A stretch of 64,000 nucleotides of DNA from Peptococcaceae bacterium CEB3 (GCA_001029295.1 LDXJ01000064.1:372001-436000), one strand, 5' to 3'. Shown: positions 51,947-61,902, counted from the stretch's first letter. The notes: generated by a model from the letters alone, not told the origin. Translations and numbers: made by a program.

Positions 51947-53965
51947 TTGTCCAGACGTCACGAGGATCATTACTTTTCCAGGGAGAAATGGGTCTATATC
52001 CCCCTGACTGTCGTCATGGTTTTGGTGATTGGCAGGCTGTTCCTGTTCCAGGTTGTTCAGGCTTCTGAACTCCAGGCCAAGGGACTGATCCGGCGCACGG
52101 TCGACCAGAGCCTTCTGCCGGCAAGAGGAAAGATCTTTGATGCCGCGGGGCATGTCCTGGCACAGAGTATGCCCGTCAAAGGAGTCAGCGCGGATCCCAA
52201 ACAATTGGCCGGCATGATTGCCAAAAAGCAGTACACCAAGATGTCCGTGCAGGAGATCGCCGGTCGGTTAGCCGGGATTCTGGGGATAAACACTCAGTCA
52301 ATCCAGACCCAGCTGGAGAAAACAAACTTGCAATGGGTGAGCTTGGCGCACCAAGTCAATATTCAGAAGGCGGAAGAAATTGCCCGGCTGAAAATTCCGG
52401 GCATCACTTTCAGTGACGAGGAAGAACGGGTCTATCCCATGGGTTCTGTCGCCGCTTCAGCCTTGGGCATCGTCGATATGGCGGGACATGGGTTGGAAGG
52501 GATCGAGGCCTACTATGACAAAGACCTTTATGGAACCCCGGGGTTCTCTTCCACCGAAACAGACACCGGCCGCCAATCTGTCGTGGACGCTTCCAGCGTC
52601 AATGATCCGCCCGTACCCGGGGATAACCTTACTTTGACCCTGGATCCCACGATTCAGTACCTGATCGACCAAAACCTAGCTGCCTTAGAAGCGCAAACCA
52701 AGGCTAAAAACGTGACCATGCTCGCCATGGACCCGAAGACAGGAAAAATTTTGGGTCTGGATACGCTGCCCAGTTTTGACCCCAATCATTACACCAGCAC
52801 TACGCCTGAACAACGGAAAGACCGAGCGATTAGCAAGATCTACGAACCGGGCTCCACTTTTAAGATCGTTACCGGCTCGGCGGCCATTGAAGAAGGTGCC
52901 ATTACCCCGAACTCGAAATTCAATGATCCGGGCTATCTGAACGTGGACGGGCGGGTCATTAAGAATTGGGATTCCGGCACCCAACCGCTGGGCAAGGCGA
53001 CTTTCACCCAGGGTATGGAACGCTCATCCAATGTGGTCCTGGCTCAAGTCGGGTTGAAACTGGGTATGAGTTCTTTCTACAAATATCTCAGGGCTTTCGG
53101 CTTTGGTCAGAAAACCGGGGTGGATATCGCGGGAGAGGAGAGCGGCCTTCTCGTACCGCAGGACAAAGCGGGTCCTGTGGAGTTGGCCACTATGTCTTTC
53201 GGCCAAGCAAATATGGTGACCCCGATCCAACTCCTGACGGCGATTTGTGCCGTAGCCAACGGGGGTACACTTTATAAACCTTACATTGTGGACAAGATCA
53301 CAAGTCCGGATGGGCAGGTTGTCAGCCGGAACCAACCGGTGGCCGTGCGCCGAGTCATTTCTCAGGAAACGGCGAGCGAAATGACACAGGTTTTAGAGAA
53401 CGTGGTTCGCAAAGGAACGGGCTATCTGGCGGCCATTCCCGGCATCAATGTGGCGGCAAAAACAGGCACGGCCCAGAAAGTGGATCCGAAGACCGGGCGC
53501 TATTCCAACAGAGACTACATTGCCTCTTTTGCGGCTTACGCTCCGGCCGAAAATCCCAAGATTGCGCTGCTCATCGTGATCGACAGCCCTCAGGGACCTG
53601 TTCACGACGGAGGCCCGCTCGGCGGCCCGCGCGCCAAAGCGGTTCTCGAAGGGGCCTTGCGCCATTTTGGCGTGCCGGCGGCGCAAAATACCCAGAGCAC
53701 GGTCACCCTGCCCGGGAATACTCCGGTTCGCCCCTCGCCGAAACCGGTGGTGCCGCAGGGCACCCCGACAGAGGGAGAGGCGGTCGTTCCCGATTTGACG
53801 GGATTGACCATGCGCCAGGCGGGAGAAACACTGGGCAAGGCCGAGCTTCACTTTAATTTTCAAGGTGTCGGCTTGGTCGCGCAACAGAACCCGGCACCGG
53901 GCAAGGTGGTGCCCAAGGGCACCCGGGTCGAAGTGAAATTTGCCGTCCTGGGGCAGTCACCCTAG
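51947..53965 (+). CDS. Class B penicillin-binding protein with PASTA domain (FtsI/SpoVD-like)
   Basis: This protein of about 672 residues cross-links peptidoglycan. It has a membrane anchor (about residues 16-36), a dimerisation domain, and a transpeptidase domain with SxxK in EPGSTFKIVTG, SxN in SSNVV and KTGT in AAKTGTAQK. One PASTA domain follows (about 604-667, VVPDLTGLTMRQAGETL). This architecture is shared by FtsI and the sporulation protein SpoVD. It is not in a division/cell-wall cluster, which favours a specialised copy, but sequence alone does not decide. Confidence 0.9.
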   Translation: MSRRHEDHYFSREKWVYIPLTVVMVLVIGRLFLFQVVQASELQAKGLIRRTVDQSLLPARGKIFDAAGHVLAQSMPVKGVSADPKQLAGMIAKKQYTKMSVQEIAGRLAGILGINTQSIQTQLEKTNLQWVSLAHQVNIQKAEEIARLKIPGITFSDEEERVYPMGSVAASALGIVDMAGHGLEGIEAYYDKDLYGTPGFSSTETDTGRQSVVDASSVNDPPVPGDNLTLTLDPTIQYLIDQNLAALEAQTKAKNVTMLAMDPKTGKILGLDTLPSFDPNHYTSTTPEQRKDRAISKIYEPGSTFKIVTGSAAIEEGAITPNSKFNDPGYLNVDGRVIKNWDSGTQPLGKATFTQGMERSSNVVLAQVGLKLGMSSFYKYLRAFGFGQKTGVDIAGEESGLLVPQDKAGPVELATMSFGQANMVTPIQLLTAICAVANGGTLYKPYIVDKITSPDGQVVSRNQPVAVRRVISQETASEMTQVLENVVRKGTGYLAAIPGINVAAKTGTAQKVDPKTGRYSNRDYIASFAAYAPAENPKIALLIVIDSPQGPVHDGGPLGGPRAKAVLEGALRHFGVPAAQNTQSTVTLPGNTPVRPSPKPVVPQGTPTEGEAVVPDLTGLTMRQAGETLGKAELHFNFQGVGLVAQQNPAPGKVVPKGTRVEVKFAVLGQSP

Positions 53966-54097
53966 GCTTGCCTGACCGGGTCCGGGGTCTTCCACTACGG
54001 TCGTTCGCTGCTCTTCCTGAAAAACCTGTCACATCTGCGGGCACCAGGTGCCCATGTTAAGGCTGAAGATCCACATTCCTGGTGAAGGGGGATACAC

Positions 54098-55156
54098 ATG
54101 GCAGACGCACAGATGGAGCGTACTGAAAATTTTCTGCGGCTGCTCTCCGAGGGCAGCGGGGTCTCGGGTTACGAGTCGGGTCTGACTGCGTTTCTGGAAA
54201 ATGAATTTGCCGCCTGGTCAGACCGGGTCTACACGGATAAGTTCGGAAATTTATACGCCGGCAAAGATGGGAAGGGCGGAAAATATACCGTCATGCTGGC
54301 GGCGCACATGGATGAGGTTGGCTTGGTAGTCACACAAGTTGACGAACGGGGTTTTATCCGCTTCACGGATGTCGCGGGGATCGACGCGCGAACCCTCTTG
54401 GGGCAGGAAGTCGTGATCCACGGCAGCAGGGAGGTCGCGGGAGTCATCGGTTCGATGCCTCCTCACTTGCTTCGCGCGACTGAGGTCGATCAAGCCTTAA
54501 AAATGGAGAACCTGGGTGTGGATGTTGCCCTGCCGGCTGAGGCGGCACGCGCGCTCATTCAGGTGGGAGATATTATCACGATCAAGCGCCGGGTCCGAAA
54601 ACTGCTCAATCAGGTTCTGGCAGGGAAGTCTTTCGACGACCGGGCCGGAGTGGCCGTTATGGCCGTATGCCTGGAGGAGTTGTCAGAGAGGAGATTCTAC
54701 CCCAACGTCGTGGCTGTGGCCACCACCCAAGAGGAAGTAGGTTTACGAGGGGCTGTAACCGCCGCCTTTTCCTTGCATCCTGATCTCGGCATAGCCATCG
54801 ATGTGACCCACGCCGCCGGACCGGATAGCCCTGCCACCTTGGAATTGGGCAAAGGGCCGGCCATCGCTTTGGGGGCCAATGTTCACCCAGCTATCTACCG
54901 CCAACTCGTGCAGAGTGCCAGGAGCGCCCGCCTGCCCTATCAGGTGGAACCCATCCCGGGCACTTCGGGTACGGACGCTTGGGCGATGCAGGTCAGCCGG
55001 GAGGGGATTCCCACGGGCTTGCTCTCCGTTCCCCTGCGTTATATGCATACATCGGTTGAGACTCTGGATCTTCAGGATGTGGTTTTGACGGGAAAGCTCC
55101 TGGCCGAGTTTATCGCCGGTCTGCCTGAAGAAGGGGAGGAACTTTTATGCTTTTGA
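54098..55156 (+). CDS. M42 family aminopeptidase, copy 1
   Basis: This 352-residue protein belongs to peptidase family M42 (PepA/FrvX/TET type), dinuclear metal aminopeptidases that form large tetrahedral dodecamers. Metal and catalytic residues are visible in AAHMDEVGLVV, KSFDDRAGVAV, TTQEEVGLRGA, IAIDVTHAAG and RYMHTSVE. A GGTGAAGGGGG ribosome site precedes the ATG. It overlaps the next gene by 10 bases. Confidence 0.93.
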   Translation: MADAQMERTENFLRLLSEGSGVSGYESGLTAFLENEFAAWSDRVYTDKFGNLYAGKDGKGGKYTVMLAAHMDEVGLVVTQVDERGFIRFTDVAGIDARTLLGQEVVIHGSREVAGVIGSMPPHLLRATEVDQALKMENLGVDVALPAEAARALIQVGDIITIKRRVRKLLNQVLAGKSFDDRAGVAVMAVCLEELSERRFYPNVVAVATTQEEVGLRGAVTAAFSLHPDLGIAIDVTHAAGPDSPATLELGKGPAIALGANVHPAIYRQLVQSARSARLPYQVEPIPGTSGTDAWAMQVSREGIPTGLLSVPLRYMHTSVETLDLQDVVLTGKLLAEFIAGLPEEGEELLCF

Positions 55157-56163
55157 AAGCCCTGAGTGAACTCAACGGTGCCTCCGGAGCGGAGAAACCG
55201 GTGCGAGACTACTTGCGCCAGGTGCTCGAACCTTTTGCGGACGAAGTAGTCGCGGATACCTTAGGTAACCTCATCGTGCGCAAAAAAGGCCGGGTATCGG
55301 GTCCCCTGGTGATGTTGGCGGCCCACATGGATGAAGTGGCTTTAATGATCACGGGAATTACCCCGGACGGCTTGCTGAAATTCCGACCGGTGGGGGGGAT
55401 GGATCCCAGAATTCTGCCGGCGAAAACTGTAAAAGTCGGTCCGGAGCAGCTCGCGGGGGTCATCGGTTTGAAAGCAATTCACCTGAGTAAGGTCCAGGAA
55501 CGGCGAAAATCACCGGATTTTGACAAACTCTGCATTGATATTGGGGCCAAATCGAAAGAAGAAGCGGAAAGAGTCGTTCAGCTGGGAGATTATGCTTATT
55601 TTGACACCGAGTTTGAGACCCTGGGAGAAGGGTATTTTAAAGGGAAGGCTTTGGATGACCGCATCGGCTGTGCCGTTCTGGCCGAGGTCCTGCAAAGGGA
55701 CTACGACCTTCCCTTGGCCGGGGTTTTCACGGTTCAGGAAGAAGTAGGCTTGCGCGGGGCCAAAGTGGCGGCTTTCCGGTTGGAACCCGATTTTGCCATC
55801 GTGGTGGAAGGAACAGTTTCCGCCGATATGCCTGAGGTCAAAGACCGGGATTGGGTCACGCAATTAGGTCAGGGACCGGCCTGTTCTCTTATGGATAAGG
55901 CTACCCTTTATGCGCCCCGGCTGGTGCGGAAGACGGAGGAGATAGCCCGCCGCCGAGGGATTCCCCTTCAATTCCGTCGGGGAAGCAGCGGTGGCAATGA
56001 CGCCGGGGTCATTCACCTCAGCCAAAAAGGGGTTCCCACGCTCGCACTCAGCGTACCTTGCCGCTACATTCATTCTTGGGCCTCGATCGCGGCGGAGGCT
56101 GATTTTAGGGCGACAGTCGAGTTGGTGGATGCCCTGATTAGGGAAGGAGTGCAACAAATTTGA
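55147..56163 (+). CDS. M42 family aminopeptidase, copy 2
   Basis: This 338-residue M42 paralogue keeps AAHMDEVALMI, KALDDRIGCAVL, TVQEEVGLRGAKV, VVEGTVSADMPE and RYIHSWAS. The aspartate of copy 1 is a glutamate here (VVEGT), as in many active members. A GGGGAGG site lies inside copy 1. Its stop overlaps the next frame. Confidence 0.93.
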   Translation: MLLKALSELNGASGAEKPVRDYLRQVLEPFADEVVADTLGNLIVRKKGRVSGPLVMLAAHMDEVALMITGITPDGLLKFRPVGGMDPRILPAKTVKVGPEQLAGVIGLKAIHLSKVQERRKSPDFDKLCIDIGAKSKEEAERVVQLGDYAYFDTEFETLGEGYFKGKALDDRIGCAVLAEVLQRDYDLPLAGVFTVQEEVGLRGAKVAAFRLEPDFAIVVEGTVSADMPEVKDRDWVTQLGQGPACSLMDKATLYAPRLVRKTEEIARRRGIPLQFRRGSSGGNDAGVIHLSQKGVPTLALSVPCRYIHSWASIAAEADFRATVELVDALIREGVQQI

Positions 56164-56201
56164 CTATAATCAAGCAAACGACCTCCCCAGGAGGCAACTC
56201 G

Positions 56202-57200
56202 TTGAACCCGTTGAATTACGCCCTCTTAAAACGGCTTTGCCAGGCTTTCGGACCTTCCGGTTCGGAGGAGGAAGTGTCCTCCCTGATCAGAGAGGCGGTG
56301 AGCCCGTATTGCGACCGGGTGGAAAGCGACAGCATGGGCAATCTCTTGGCTCTGCGCCACGGAAACGGCAAGAAGATTATGGTCGCCGCTCATATGGATG
56401 AAATCGGGCTCATGGTGACCCATATTGACGAAAAGGGTTTCTTGCGTTTTACGACCGTGGGAGCCGTGCGGATTTTTGATTTACCTTATCGTCGCGTCAG
56501 ACTGAAGAACGGGCGGGGGGGAACGATAGGTCTGGAGAAGATCGAGAAAATTTCAGACATCGATCTGTCCAAGCTGTATATTGACATCGGTTCCTCTTCC
56601 CGCGCCGAGGCTGAGGAAACCGTGAGAGTCGGGGACGTGCTGGTTTTTGTCGGAGATTATGAGGAACTCGGCTCCCGTGTTATGTCCAAAGCGCTGGATG
56701 ATCGAATCGGTTGTTTTGTGGCGATTGAGGCCCTTAAACGAACAAAGTCCGAGCGGGAACTCGCCTTCGCCTTCACTGTGCAGGAGGAACTGGGAGCGAG
56801 GGGAGCCCGAGTGGCGGCTTTTGCCCTTTCTCCCGACCTGGGCTTGGCTGTGGACGCGACGAGCACCGGCGACACTCCTGAAGCGCCCCGGATGGACGTC
56901 CGCTTGGGGGCCGGGGTGGGCATCAAGGTCCTTGATCACTCTTTGGTGACACCGCCCCAGATAAAACGCTGGATGGCGGCCACCGCCGAGAGCCATGGGA
57001 TCGACTATCAATGGGAAGTGCTGGAAAAGGGAGGTACGGACTCGGGGGCGATTCACCTGACCCAGGGCGGAATCCCGGCCGGAACCGTCTCTATTCCCAT
57101 GCGGGGGGTTCATTCTCCGTCCGAAATGGTAGATCTTAATGATGTGGAAGCGGCTGTGGCCCTTTTGTCCGTCCTGTTGGAAGAAAACGACGGAATATAG
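56202..57200 (+). CDS. M42 family aminopeptidase, copy 3
   Basis: This M42 paralogue of about 332 residues keeps AAHMDEIGLMV, KALDDRIGCFVA, TVQEELGARGARV, LAVDATSTGDTPEA and RGVHSPSE. I prefer the TTG at 56202, with AGGAGG seven bases upstream, over the TTG at 56160 that overlaps the previous stop. The three copies are diverged, so they may have different side-chain preferences or form mixed particles. Confidence 0.92.
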   Translation: MNPLNYALLKRLCQAFGPSGSEEEVSSLIREAVSPYCDRVESDSMGNLLALRHGNGKKIMVAAHMDEIGLMVTHIDEKGFLRFTTVGAVRIFDLPYRRVRLKNGRGGTIGLEKIEKISDIDLSKLYIDIGSSSRAEAEETVRVGDVLVFVGDYEELGSRVMSKALDDRIGCFVAIEALKRTKSERELAFAFTVQEELGARGARVAAFALSPDLGLAVDATSTGDTPEAPRMDVRLGAGVGIKVLDHSLVTPPQIKRWMAATAESHGIDYQWEVLEKGGTDSGAIHLTQGGIPAGTVSIPMRGVHSPSEMVDLNDVEAAVALLSVLLEENDGI

Positions 57201-57251
57201 CCGCAACCGTAAATTGTGAGCAAGGGAGCCTGAGTAGGGAGTGGCAGAACG

Positions 57252-59294
57252 GTGCAGGTAGAAACACATAAAAAACGAACCGGCAGAAAGTGGAGGAGTA
57301 TGCTTTTGCTCGTGCTTCTCTGCCTGCCGGCACTGGTTCTGTTTGGGGCGCGTCCGCTGGCCGCGGACGTGGCGGACTCTGCCAAAATGCCGGTTATAGT
57401 ACTGGCAGGGAGCGAAGACTACCCCCCTTTTGAATATCTGGACCGTGACGGGCAATACCGCGGCTTTGATGTCGATTTGTTGAAAGCGGTCTCCTGGGCT
57501 GAGGGTTTCGATTTGGTGATAAAACCCATGCCTTTCACCCAAGCCACGGAGGCCATGGCGAAAAAACAGATTGATGGCGTCTTGGGCCTTAATGAGAGCA
57601 CCACGGACAAAAGCCGCTTTGCTTTTTCCGCACCTTACCTGACTATGTCCCAAGTCATGTTTGTTCGGCAGGACACCCACTACCTCCATAACCTGTCCGA
57701 TCTGACCAATGCCCGGGTGGCAGTACAGCAAGGAGATATCGCCAACGAACTTCTGGCTTCCGTTCATCCCCTGGCCACCGTGCGCGTCAAAAGCCAGCAG
57801 GAGGCTTTCGCCTTATTACTGGACGATAAAGTGGATGCGGTGGTAGCCAATGAACTCACCGGCCTGTACTACCTCCAGCAAATTCATAAGGAAAATGATC
57901 TTAAAATTGTCGGCGATCCCCTGATGACCAACCCTTACGGAGTCGCTCTCAGACAGGGAGATTCCGCTGTGCTGCCCAAAATCGATCGCGGACTGGCCGA
58001 ACTCCATCGCAACGGAACCTATGCCCAAATCTACGCCCGCTGGTTTGGCCGTTCTCTGACCCGGTCCGGCTTGCCGCCGGGGGTTTTGACGATTATCGTG
58101 TCCGGCTTTCTCGTCTTGGCCCTAGCCATGATCGGCTTTATTGTCTGGAACCGTTCCTTAGCCAAAATGGTTCAGATTCGAACTGCCGATTTGGCTGAGG
58201 TTAACAATCGGCTGGCCCTGCTTAACAGCGAGATCATTCAAGCCCATGATTTTAAAGAAGTGATTCTGAATAGCGTCTTCAGCGGTATCATCACGCTGGA
58301 CCTCCGCGGCGACATTCTCGCTATTAACCGGGCCGCGGCCAGGATTTTGGGGTTGCCGCAGGAGAAATTCCTGGGCAAACCCCTCTTGGCGATTTCACCT
58401 TTTGACAAACTGTTGGGAGCGGGCGCGTTTGGCCAAGATCCGGTTTCCGGAGACTGGGAAGAGACTGTTAACCTCTGGGGCCGGCAGCGGCGCCTCAAAC
58501 TGAGCCTGTCCGCCCTGGAACCCGGGGACCATGCCAAAAGCGGCTTTGTTCTGGTCATTGCGGATATTACGGACGAATGGAATATGCGCCAGCACCTGCA
58601 GCATCAGGATAAACTGGAAGCCTTGGGGCAGATAGCGGCCGGCATTGCCCATGAAATCCGCAATCCGTTGACTTCGATCAAGGGTTTTATCCAGCTTCTG
58701 CCGACGAAATTTCATGATGAACATTTCCGCCAGAGTCTTGTCGCTTGTCTGCCGGACGAAGTCAATCGCTTGGAGGGAATTGTCTCCGAGATGCTCGATC
58801 TGGCGCGAAAAAAGACGATCGTCAGGCAGATCTGGTCCTTGAGTGAAACAGTAGAACGTGTGGTCACCTTGGTGGAAAAATCACCCGAAGCGCGTCAGAT
58901 TACCTTTGACATTGACATTCCCGCGGACTTGAACGTCTACGCCGATCGGCAGCAAATGCGTCAGGTTCTCCTCAATCTCTTGCTGAACGCGGTGGCTGCT
59001 GTCAATTCCCGCCCGGCGGTCGGGGGCAGGCAAGGGAAAGTGCGGACTAAGGCCTGGCAAGCGGACCAACGGGTTTTCCTGACTCTGGAGGATAACGGTT
59101 CGGGAATTCCGCCCGAACTCATCAATAAGGTTTTCGATCCTTTCTTTACCACCAAACCCAACGGGACAGGTTTGGGTCTGGCAACCGTCCATCAATACGT
59201 GACGGAGAACAACGGTGAGATCGAAATAGAAAGCTGCTCGGGGCAGGGAACCGTGATCTCGATTTCGCTGCCCGGGCAGGAAGGGGTGGACTAA
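57252..59294 (+). CDS. Orphan histidine kinase with periplasmic-type solute-binding domain
   Basis: This 680-residue kinase has a membrane segment at residues 17-36, an SBP_bac_3-type ligand-binding domain outside (about 47-270, [21 protein letters not shown]), a second membrane segment (about 283-303), a PAS domain (about 330-440), HisKA with [20 protein letters not shown], and an ATPase domain with [10 protein letters not shown] and [10 protein letters not shown]. The HisKA sequence resembles sporulation kinases of the KinB/KinE type. No response regulator is adjacent. It probably senses an amino acid or small acid outside the cell. The GTG start lies just after the M42 run. Confidence 0.9.
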   Translation: MQVETHKKRTGRKWRSMLLLVLLCLPALVLFGARPLAADVADSAKMPVIVLAGSEDYPPFEYLDRDGQYRGFDVDLLKAVSWAEGFDLVIKPMPFTQATEAMAKKQIDGVLGLNESTTDKSRFAFSAPYLTMSQVMFVRQDTHYLHNLSDLTNARVAVQQGDIANELLASVHPLATVRVKSQQEAFALLLDDKVDAVVANELTGLYYLQQIHKENDLKIVGDPLMTNPYGVALRQGDSAVLPKIDRGLAELHRNGTYAQIYARWFGRSLTRSGLPPGVLTIIVSGFLVLALAMIGFIVWNRSLAKMVQIRTADLAEVNNRLALLNSEIIQAHDFKEVILNSVFSGIITLDLRGDILAINRAAARILGLPQEKFLGKPLLAISPFDKLLGAGAFGQDPVSGDWEETVNLWGRQRRLKLSLSALEPGDHAKSGFVLVIADITDEWNMRQHLQHQDKLEALGQIAAGIAHEIRNPLTSIKGFIQLLPTKFHDEHFRQSLVACLPDEVNRLEGIVSEMLDLARKKTIVRQIWSLSETVERVVTLVEKSPEARQITFDIDIPADLNVYADRQQMRQVLLNLLLNAVAAVNSRPAVGGRQGKVRTKAWQADQRVFLTLEDNGSGIPPELINKVFDPFFTTKPNGTGLGLATVHQYVTENNGEIEIESCSGQGTVISISLPGQEGVD

Positions 59295-59305
59295 GGTTGA
59301 AGCGC

Positions 59306-59323
59306 CGGTAAGTTTACTTACCG
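59306..59323 (+). other. Small hairpin after the kinase gene
   Basis: CGGTAAGT pairs with ACTTACCG around TT, without a T-run. The following 59324-59512 shows no gene I can support. Confidence 0.4.
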
Positions 59324-59512
59324 ACGTTGTGGAGGTCTGCTCACGAAACGGAAAAAATCGCACTCTTACCGGATAATGGAAGCTGCAGATCATTATGGAA
59401 TGGCTATCGGAAATTTTTCGAGCCGGTACGCAGGGCGAAGGGGAGGGTGACCTGCGTGCAAATCCCCGGAATATGCCGAATTGTCAAACTAGCGGAAATC
59501 CTTACCGGAGGC

Positions 59513-59540
59513 TTGACTAAAGCCGAATTTAGAGTATACT
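59513..59540 (+). promoter_or_regulatory. SigA promoter of tRNA-Lys
   Basis: TTGACT (59513-59518) and TATACT (59535-59540) are separated by 16 bases, 26 bases before the tRNA. Confidence 0.8.
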
Positions 59541-59566
59541 AATTAATGTTCTCTCCAAAATGACTA

Positions 59567-59642
59567 GCGCCACTAGCTCAGCTGGTAGAGCATCCGACTC
59601 TTAATCGGCAGGTCCACGGTTCGATCCCGTGGTGGCGCACCA
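59567..59642 (+). tRNA. tRNA-Lys (anticodon CTT)
   Basis: A full 76-base cloverleaf: acceptor GCGCCAC/GTGGCGC, D arm with AGCTCAGCTGGTAGAGC, anticodon loop CTCTTAA giving CTT (codon AAG), T arm with GGTTCGATCCC, and an encoded CCA end. Confidence 0.96.
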
Positions 59643-59654
59643 GAGAAATCCGCT

Positions 59655-59678
59655 CCCTGCAAGGCCTGCAGGGTTTTT
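59655..59678 (+). terminator. Terminator after tRNA-Lys
   Basis: CCCTGCA pairs with TGCAGGG, followed by TTTTT. Confidence 0.88.
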
Positions 59679-59693
59679 GATTTTATGCGGGGA

Positions 59694-59790
59694 TTACGCT
59701 CCATGCTCCGCTCCCTTGGCGATTGCTTCCCTCATGTTCCGTTCGAACTCATCAACCGTATATCCTTGAACTCCAAGCAAACGGGAACGT
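59694..59790 (-). pseudogene. Possible relic of a small gene's 3' end
   Basis: On the minus strand about 31 codons read as a plausible protein end (contains GYTVDEFERNMREAI and stops at TAA), resembling C-termini of HicB-like small proteins. Upstream the frame is closed by stops. It lies in the 545-bp gene-poor stretch 59679-60223. Weakly supported. Confidence 0.25.
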
Positions 59791-59839
59791 TCCGTCGTAA
59801 GCTAAAGCTAAAGTAACAAGAGCGATCACTGCCAACTGC

Positions 59840-59929
59840 AGGGAAACGTCAAAGTCCTGTGGCTATCTTTGCACTTTACAGCACTCTTGGGTCCACGAGC
59901 GGCTCTGCAGTGCCCGCTCACCTTGGCGC
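59840..59929 (+). repeat. Dispersed 90-bp repeat, copy 2
   Basis: Aligns without gaps to the minus strand of 27261-27350 with nine differences. The flanks on both sides are unrelated between the copies. The rest of the gap (59930-60223) is noncoding as far as I can see. Confidence 0.85.
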
Positions 59930-60223
59930 CGGAGCTGCGTACTCGAAGGCTCCGCTAACGCGCCTAACCTCTGGGTATTCCTGCATGTGAACCCTTAGGC
60001 GCGTTCTAACGCTGCGCCTTCTGCGTGCGCGGACGCTCCTTTGCCTGAAAGGTTCGCTAAGCACTTGCAACGCTCGCTCGTTAACTTTGACGAGACCCTG
60101 CTGCCAACTGTTCGAACTTCGATGAACCCGGTCATATTGCCAAGGCCAGAGGGTTCCGCCTGCGCGGCTGCTGGCATAGGCTTTTCATAAAAAGACTATG
60201 CGGAAGAGGGAACTCGAAAGATT

Positions 60224-61153
60224 ATGATCAAAGCAGAGGGGTTGACCAAGATCTATCCGGGCGGACAGGGGATCCAAGGGCTTTCTTTCCGGGTCAGGGA
60301 AGGGGAAGCCTTTGCTTTTCTCGGGCCCAACGGTTCGGGCAAGACGACGACGATCCGCCTGCTCATGGGTTTCATCCGACCTCAGTCCGGCAGGGCTTTC
60401 ATTCACGGCTGGGACTCTTGGCGAGACGCTGCTAAAGTCAAAGAAGTAACCGGGTATCTCCCGGGTGAAATCAGCCTCCTGGAAACCATGTCAGGAGAAG
60501 GATTCCTGAACTTAATTCTGGGCATGCACGGAGGTCAGGCACAAGCCCGTGAAAAGAAAGACCAGTTGCTGGAGAGATTAGCCGTGCCCGCAGAGCAGCC
60601 AATCGGGAAAATGTCTAAAGGGATGAAACAAAAGCTGGGCGTTGTCGCAGCTTTCATGCTCAATCCCCGGATCTATATTTTAGATGAACCCACGTCCGGG
60701 CTGGACCCGTTAATGCAAAAGACTTTTGTCGAGATGATCCTGGAAGAAAAAAGCCGCGGCAAGACAATTTTCATGTCCTCTCACATGTTCCCGGAAGTTG
60801 AACGCACCTGTGACCTTGCGGGCATTATCCGGGCCGGAAAACTGGTAGCCGTGCAGAGTATGGCTCAGCTGAGACAGTCCGGGCGGCGCCTTTTCACCCT
60901 GGAAGTCGGCTCAATGGAAGACGCCGGCAGAGTAAAAGAAGGGATCGCCCGCATCGAAAACCTGCGCCTGGTTGAGGACCTGGGCAGGCATATGACCTTG
61001 GCGGTTAACGGCAGGTTAAATTCGCTCCTGGAACTGCTCGCGGGCATTAATGTCAAAGAGATCGAACGGAAAGACGCGGATTTGGAAGAGGTCTTCCTGG
61101 AGTTCTACCGCCATCCCGCTTCCGGAGCTGACGATGACGGTGACAGTCTTTGA
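60224..61153 (+). CDS. ABC transporter ATP-binding protein, no adjacent permease
   Basis: This 309-residue ABC ATPase has Walker A GPNGSGKTT at about 34-42, the signature block KMSKGMKQKLG in place of the classical LSGGQ, Walker B IYILDEPTSGLD and a C-terminal domain typical of ABC-2 drug or lipid exporters. Such proteins work with a membrane permease, normally encoded directly downstream. Here the following 240 bp hold only a short tandem repeat, so the permease is missing or encoded elsewhere. Confidence 0.9.
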   Translation: MIKAEGLTKIYPGGQGIQGLSFRVREGEAFAFLGPNGSGKTTTIRLLMGFIRPQSGRAFIHGWDSWRDAAKVKEVTGYLPGEISLLETMSGEGFLNLILGMHGGQAQAREKKDQLLERLAVPAEQPIGKMSKGMKQKLGVVAAFMLNPRIYILDEPTSGLDPLMQKTFVEMILEEKSRGKTIFMSSHMFPEVERTCDLAGIIRAGKLVAVQSMAQLRQSGRRLFTLEVGSMEDAGRVKEGIARIENLRLVEDLGRHMTLAVNGRLNSLLELLAGINVKEIERKDADLEEVFLEFYRHPASGADDDGDSL

Positions 61154-61184
61154 TCCGCGGGCGCCAGTGGCAGCGGCGTCAGAG

Positions 61185-61262
61185 TCTACGCGCTGGATAT
61201 ATCTACGCACTGTATATCTCTACGCGCTGGATATATCTACTCCCCGTATATATCTACTCTAT
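61185..61262 (+). repeat. Tandem 17-bp repeats
   Basis: Four full units and part of a fifth, with an exact 17-base period, start at 61185, 61202, 61219, 61236 and 61253 (first unit TCTACGCGCTGGATATA). The first and third are identical. They lie between the ABC gene and a small gene. Confidence 0.9.
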
Positions 61263-61396
61263 GGAAACGACACAAAAAAGCAATGGATCCTTTCGGGAGA
61301 ATTCGTATATAATAAATTTAACTTGCGGACGTGATTGGCAAGACAGTCCCAAGGGATGTCCGCGACAATTGAGACAGAGAAAGAGGGGTTGCTGAG

Positions 61397-61615
61397 GTGG
61401 AGGATTTGGCCAAACTTGACCGGGCTGTTTTAGAGAGAAGGCTGAAAAACCTGGAAGAGGAACTGGAAGAACTGGAAGAGGAAAAGAGTTTTGTCTTAAG
61501 GCAAACCGGACTGCACGTAGGCGGCGGCAAAGTCAAGCAGTATGACGCTCAAACGAAAGCCTTGCAAGAGTCAATCGCCGAGCTTCATGCTGAACTCGGG
61601 TCCCGAGCTTCGTGA
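61397..61615 (+). CDS. Small coiled-coil protein, unknown
   Basis: This 72-residue protein is almost entirely heptad-like and charged (ERRLKNLEEELEELEEEK, then QTKALQESIAELHAEL), with a glycine-rich turn in the middle (GLHVGGGKVKQ). That gives a helical hairpin. No family is recognised. The GTG start has a modest AGAGGGG site upstream. Confidence 0.6.
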   Translation: MEDLAKLDRAVLERRLKNLEEELEELEEEKSFVLRQTGLHVGGGKVKQYDAQTKALQESIAELHAELGSRAS

Positions 61616-61747
61616 AATGTGAGCCAATCGCCAGAAAGAAGTTGAGCCATTTTATCGAAAACGCTGGAAGGATGATCCAGGACAGTCATGGAAAATGCTT
61701 CGCTAGCAGCTAGGTTCATTGCTGTCACGATTGGGGCTTGGAGTGCA

Positions 61748-61799
61748 AAAAGCAAACTGCCGGTCGGGGTTAAGGTGACTTCGACCGGCTGCTTTTTTC
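61748..61799 (+). terminator. Terminator before the two-component genes
   Basis: AAAGCA...GCCGGTCG pairs with CGACCGGC...TGCTTT around a 15-base loop, followed by TTTTTT. Confidence 0.85.
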
Positions 61800-61902
61800 G
61801 TCTTCAGGCCTCGGTTGATAGATATAGGAGAACTTGTTGTTCTTTTAGACTTGTTATATTATGTTGATAATGATGCTTGTAGCTAATGAGGTGGGGGTAA
61901 TT

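Noticed and set aside
59327-59542. A 71-codon frame after the orphan kinase gene
   Set aside because: It has no convincing ribosome site, runs into the tRNA-Lys promoter and has no recognisable domain.
59567-60223. An integrated element next to tRNA-Lys
   Set aside because: No integrase, no direct repeat of the tRNA 3' end and no phage or plasmid genes were seen in the stretch.
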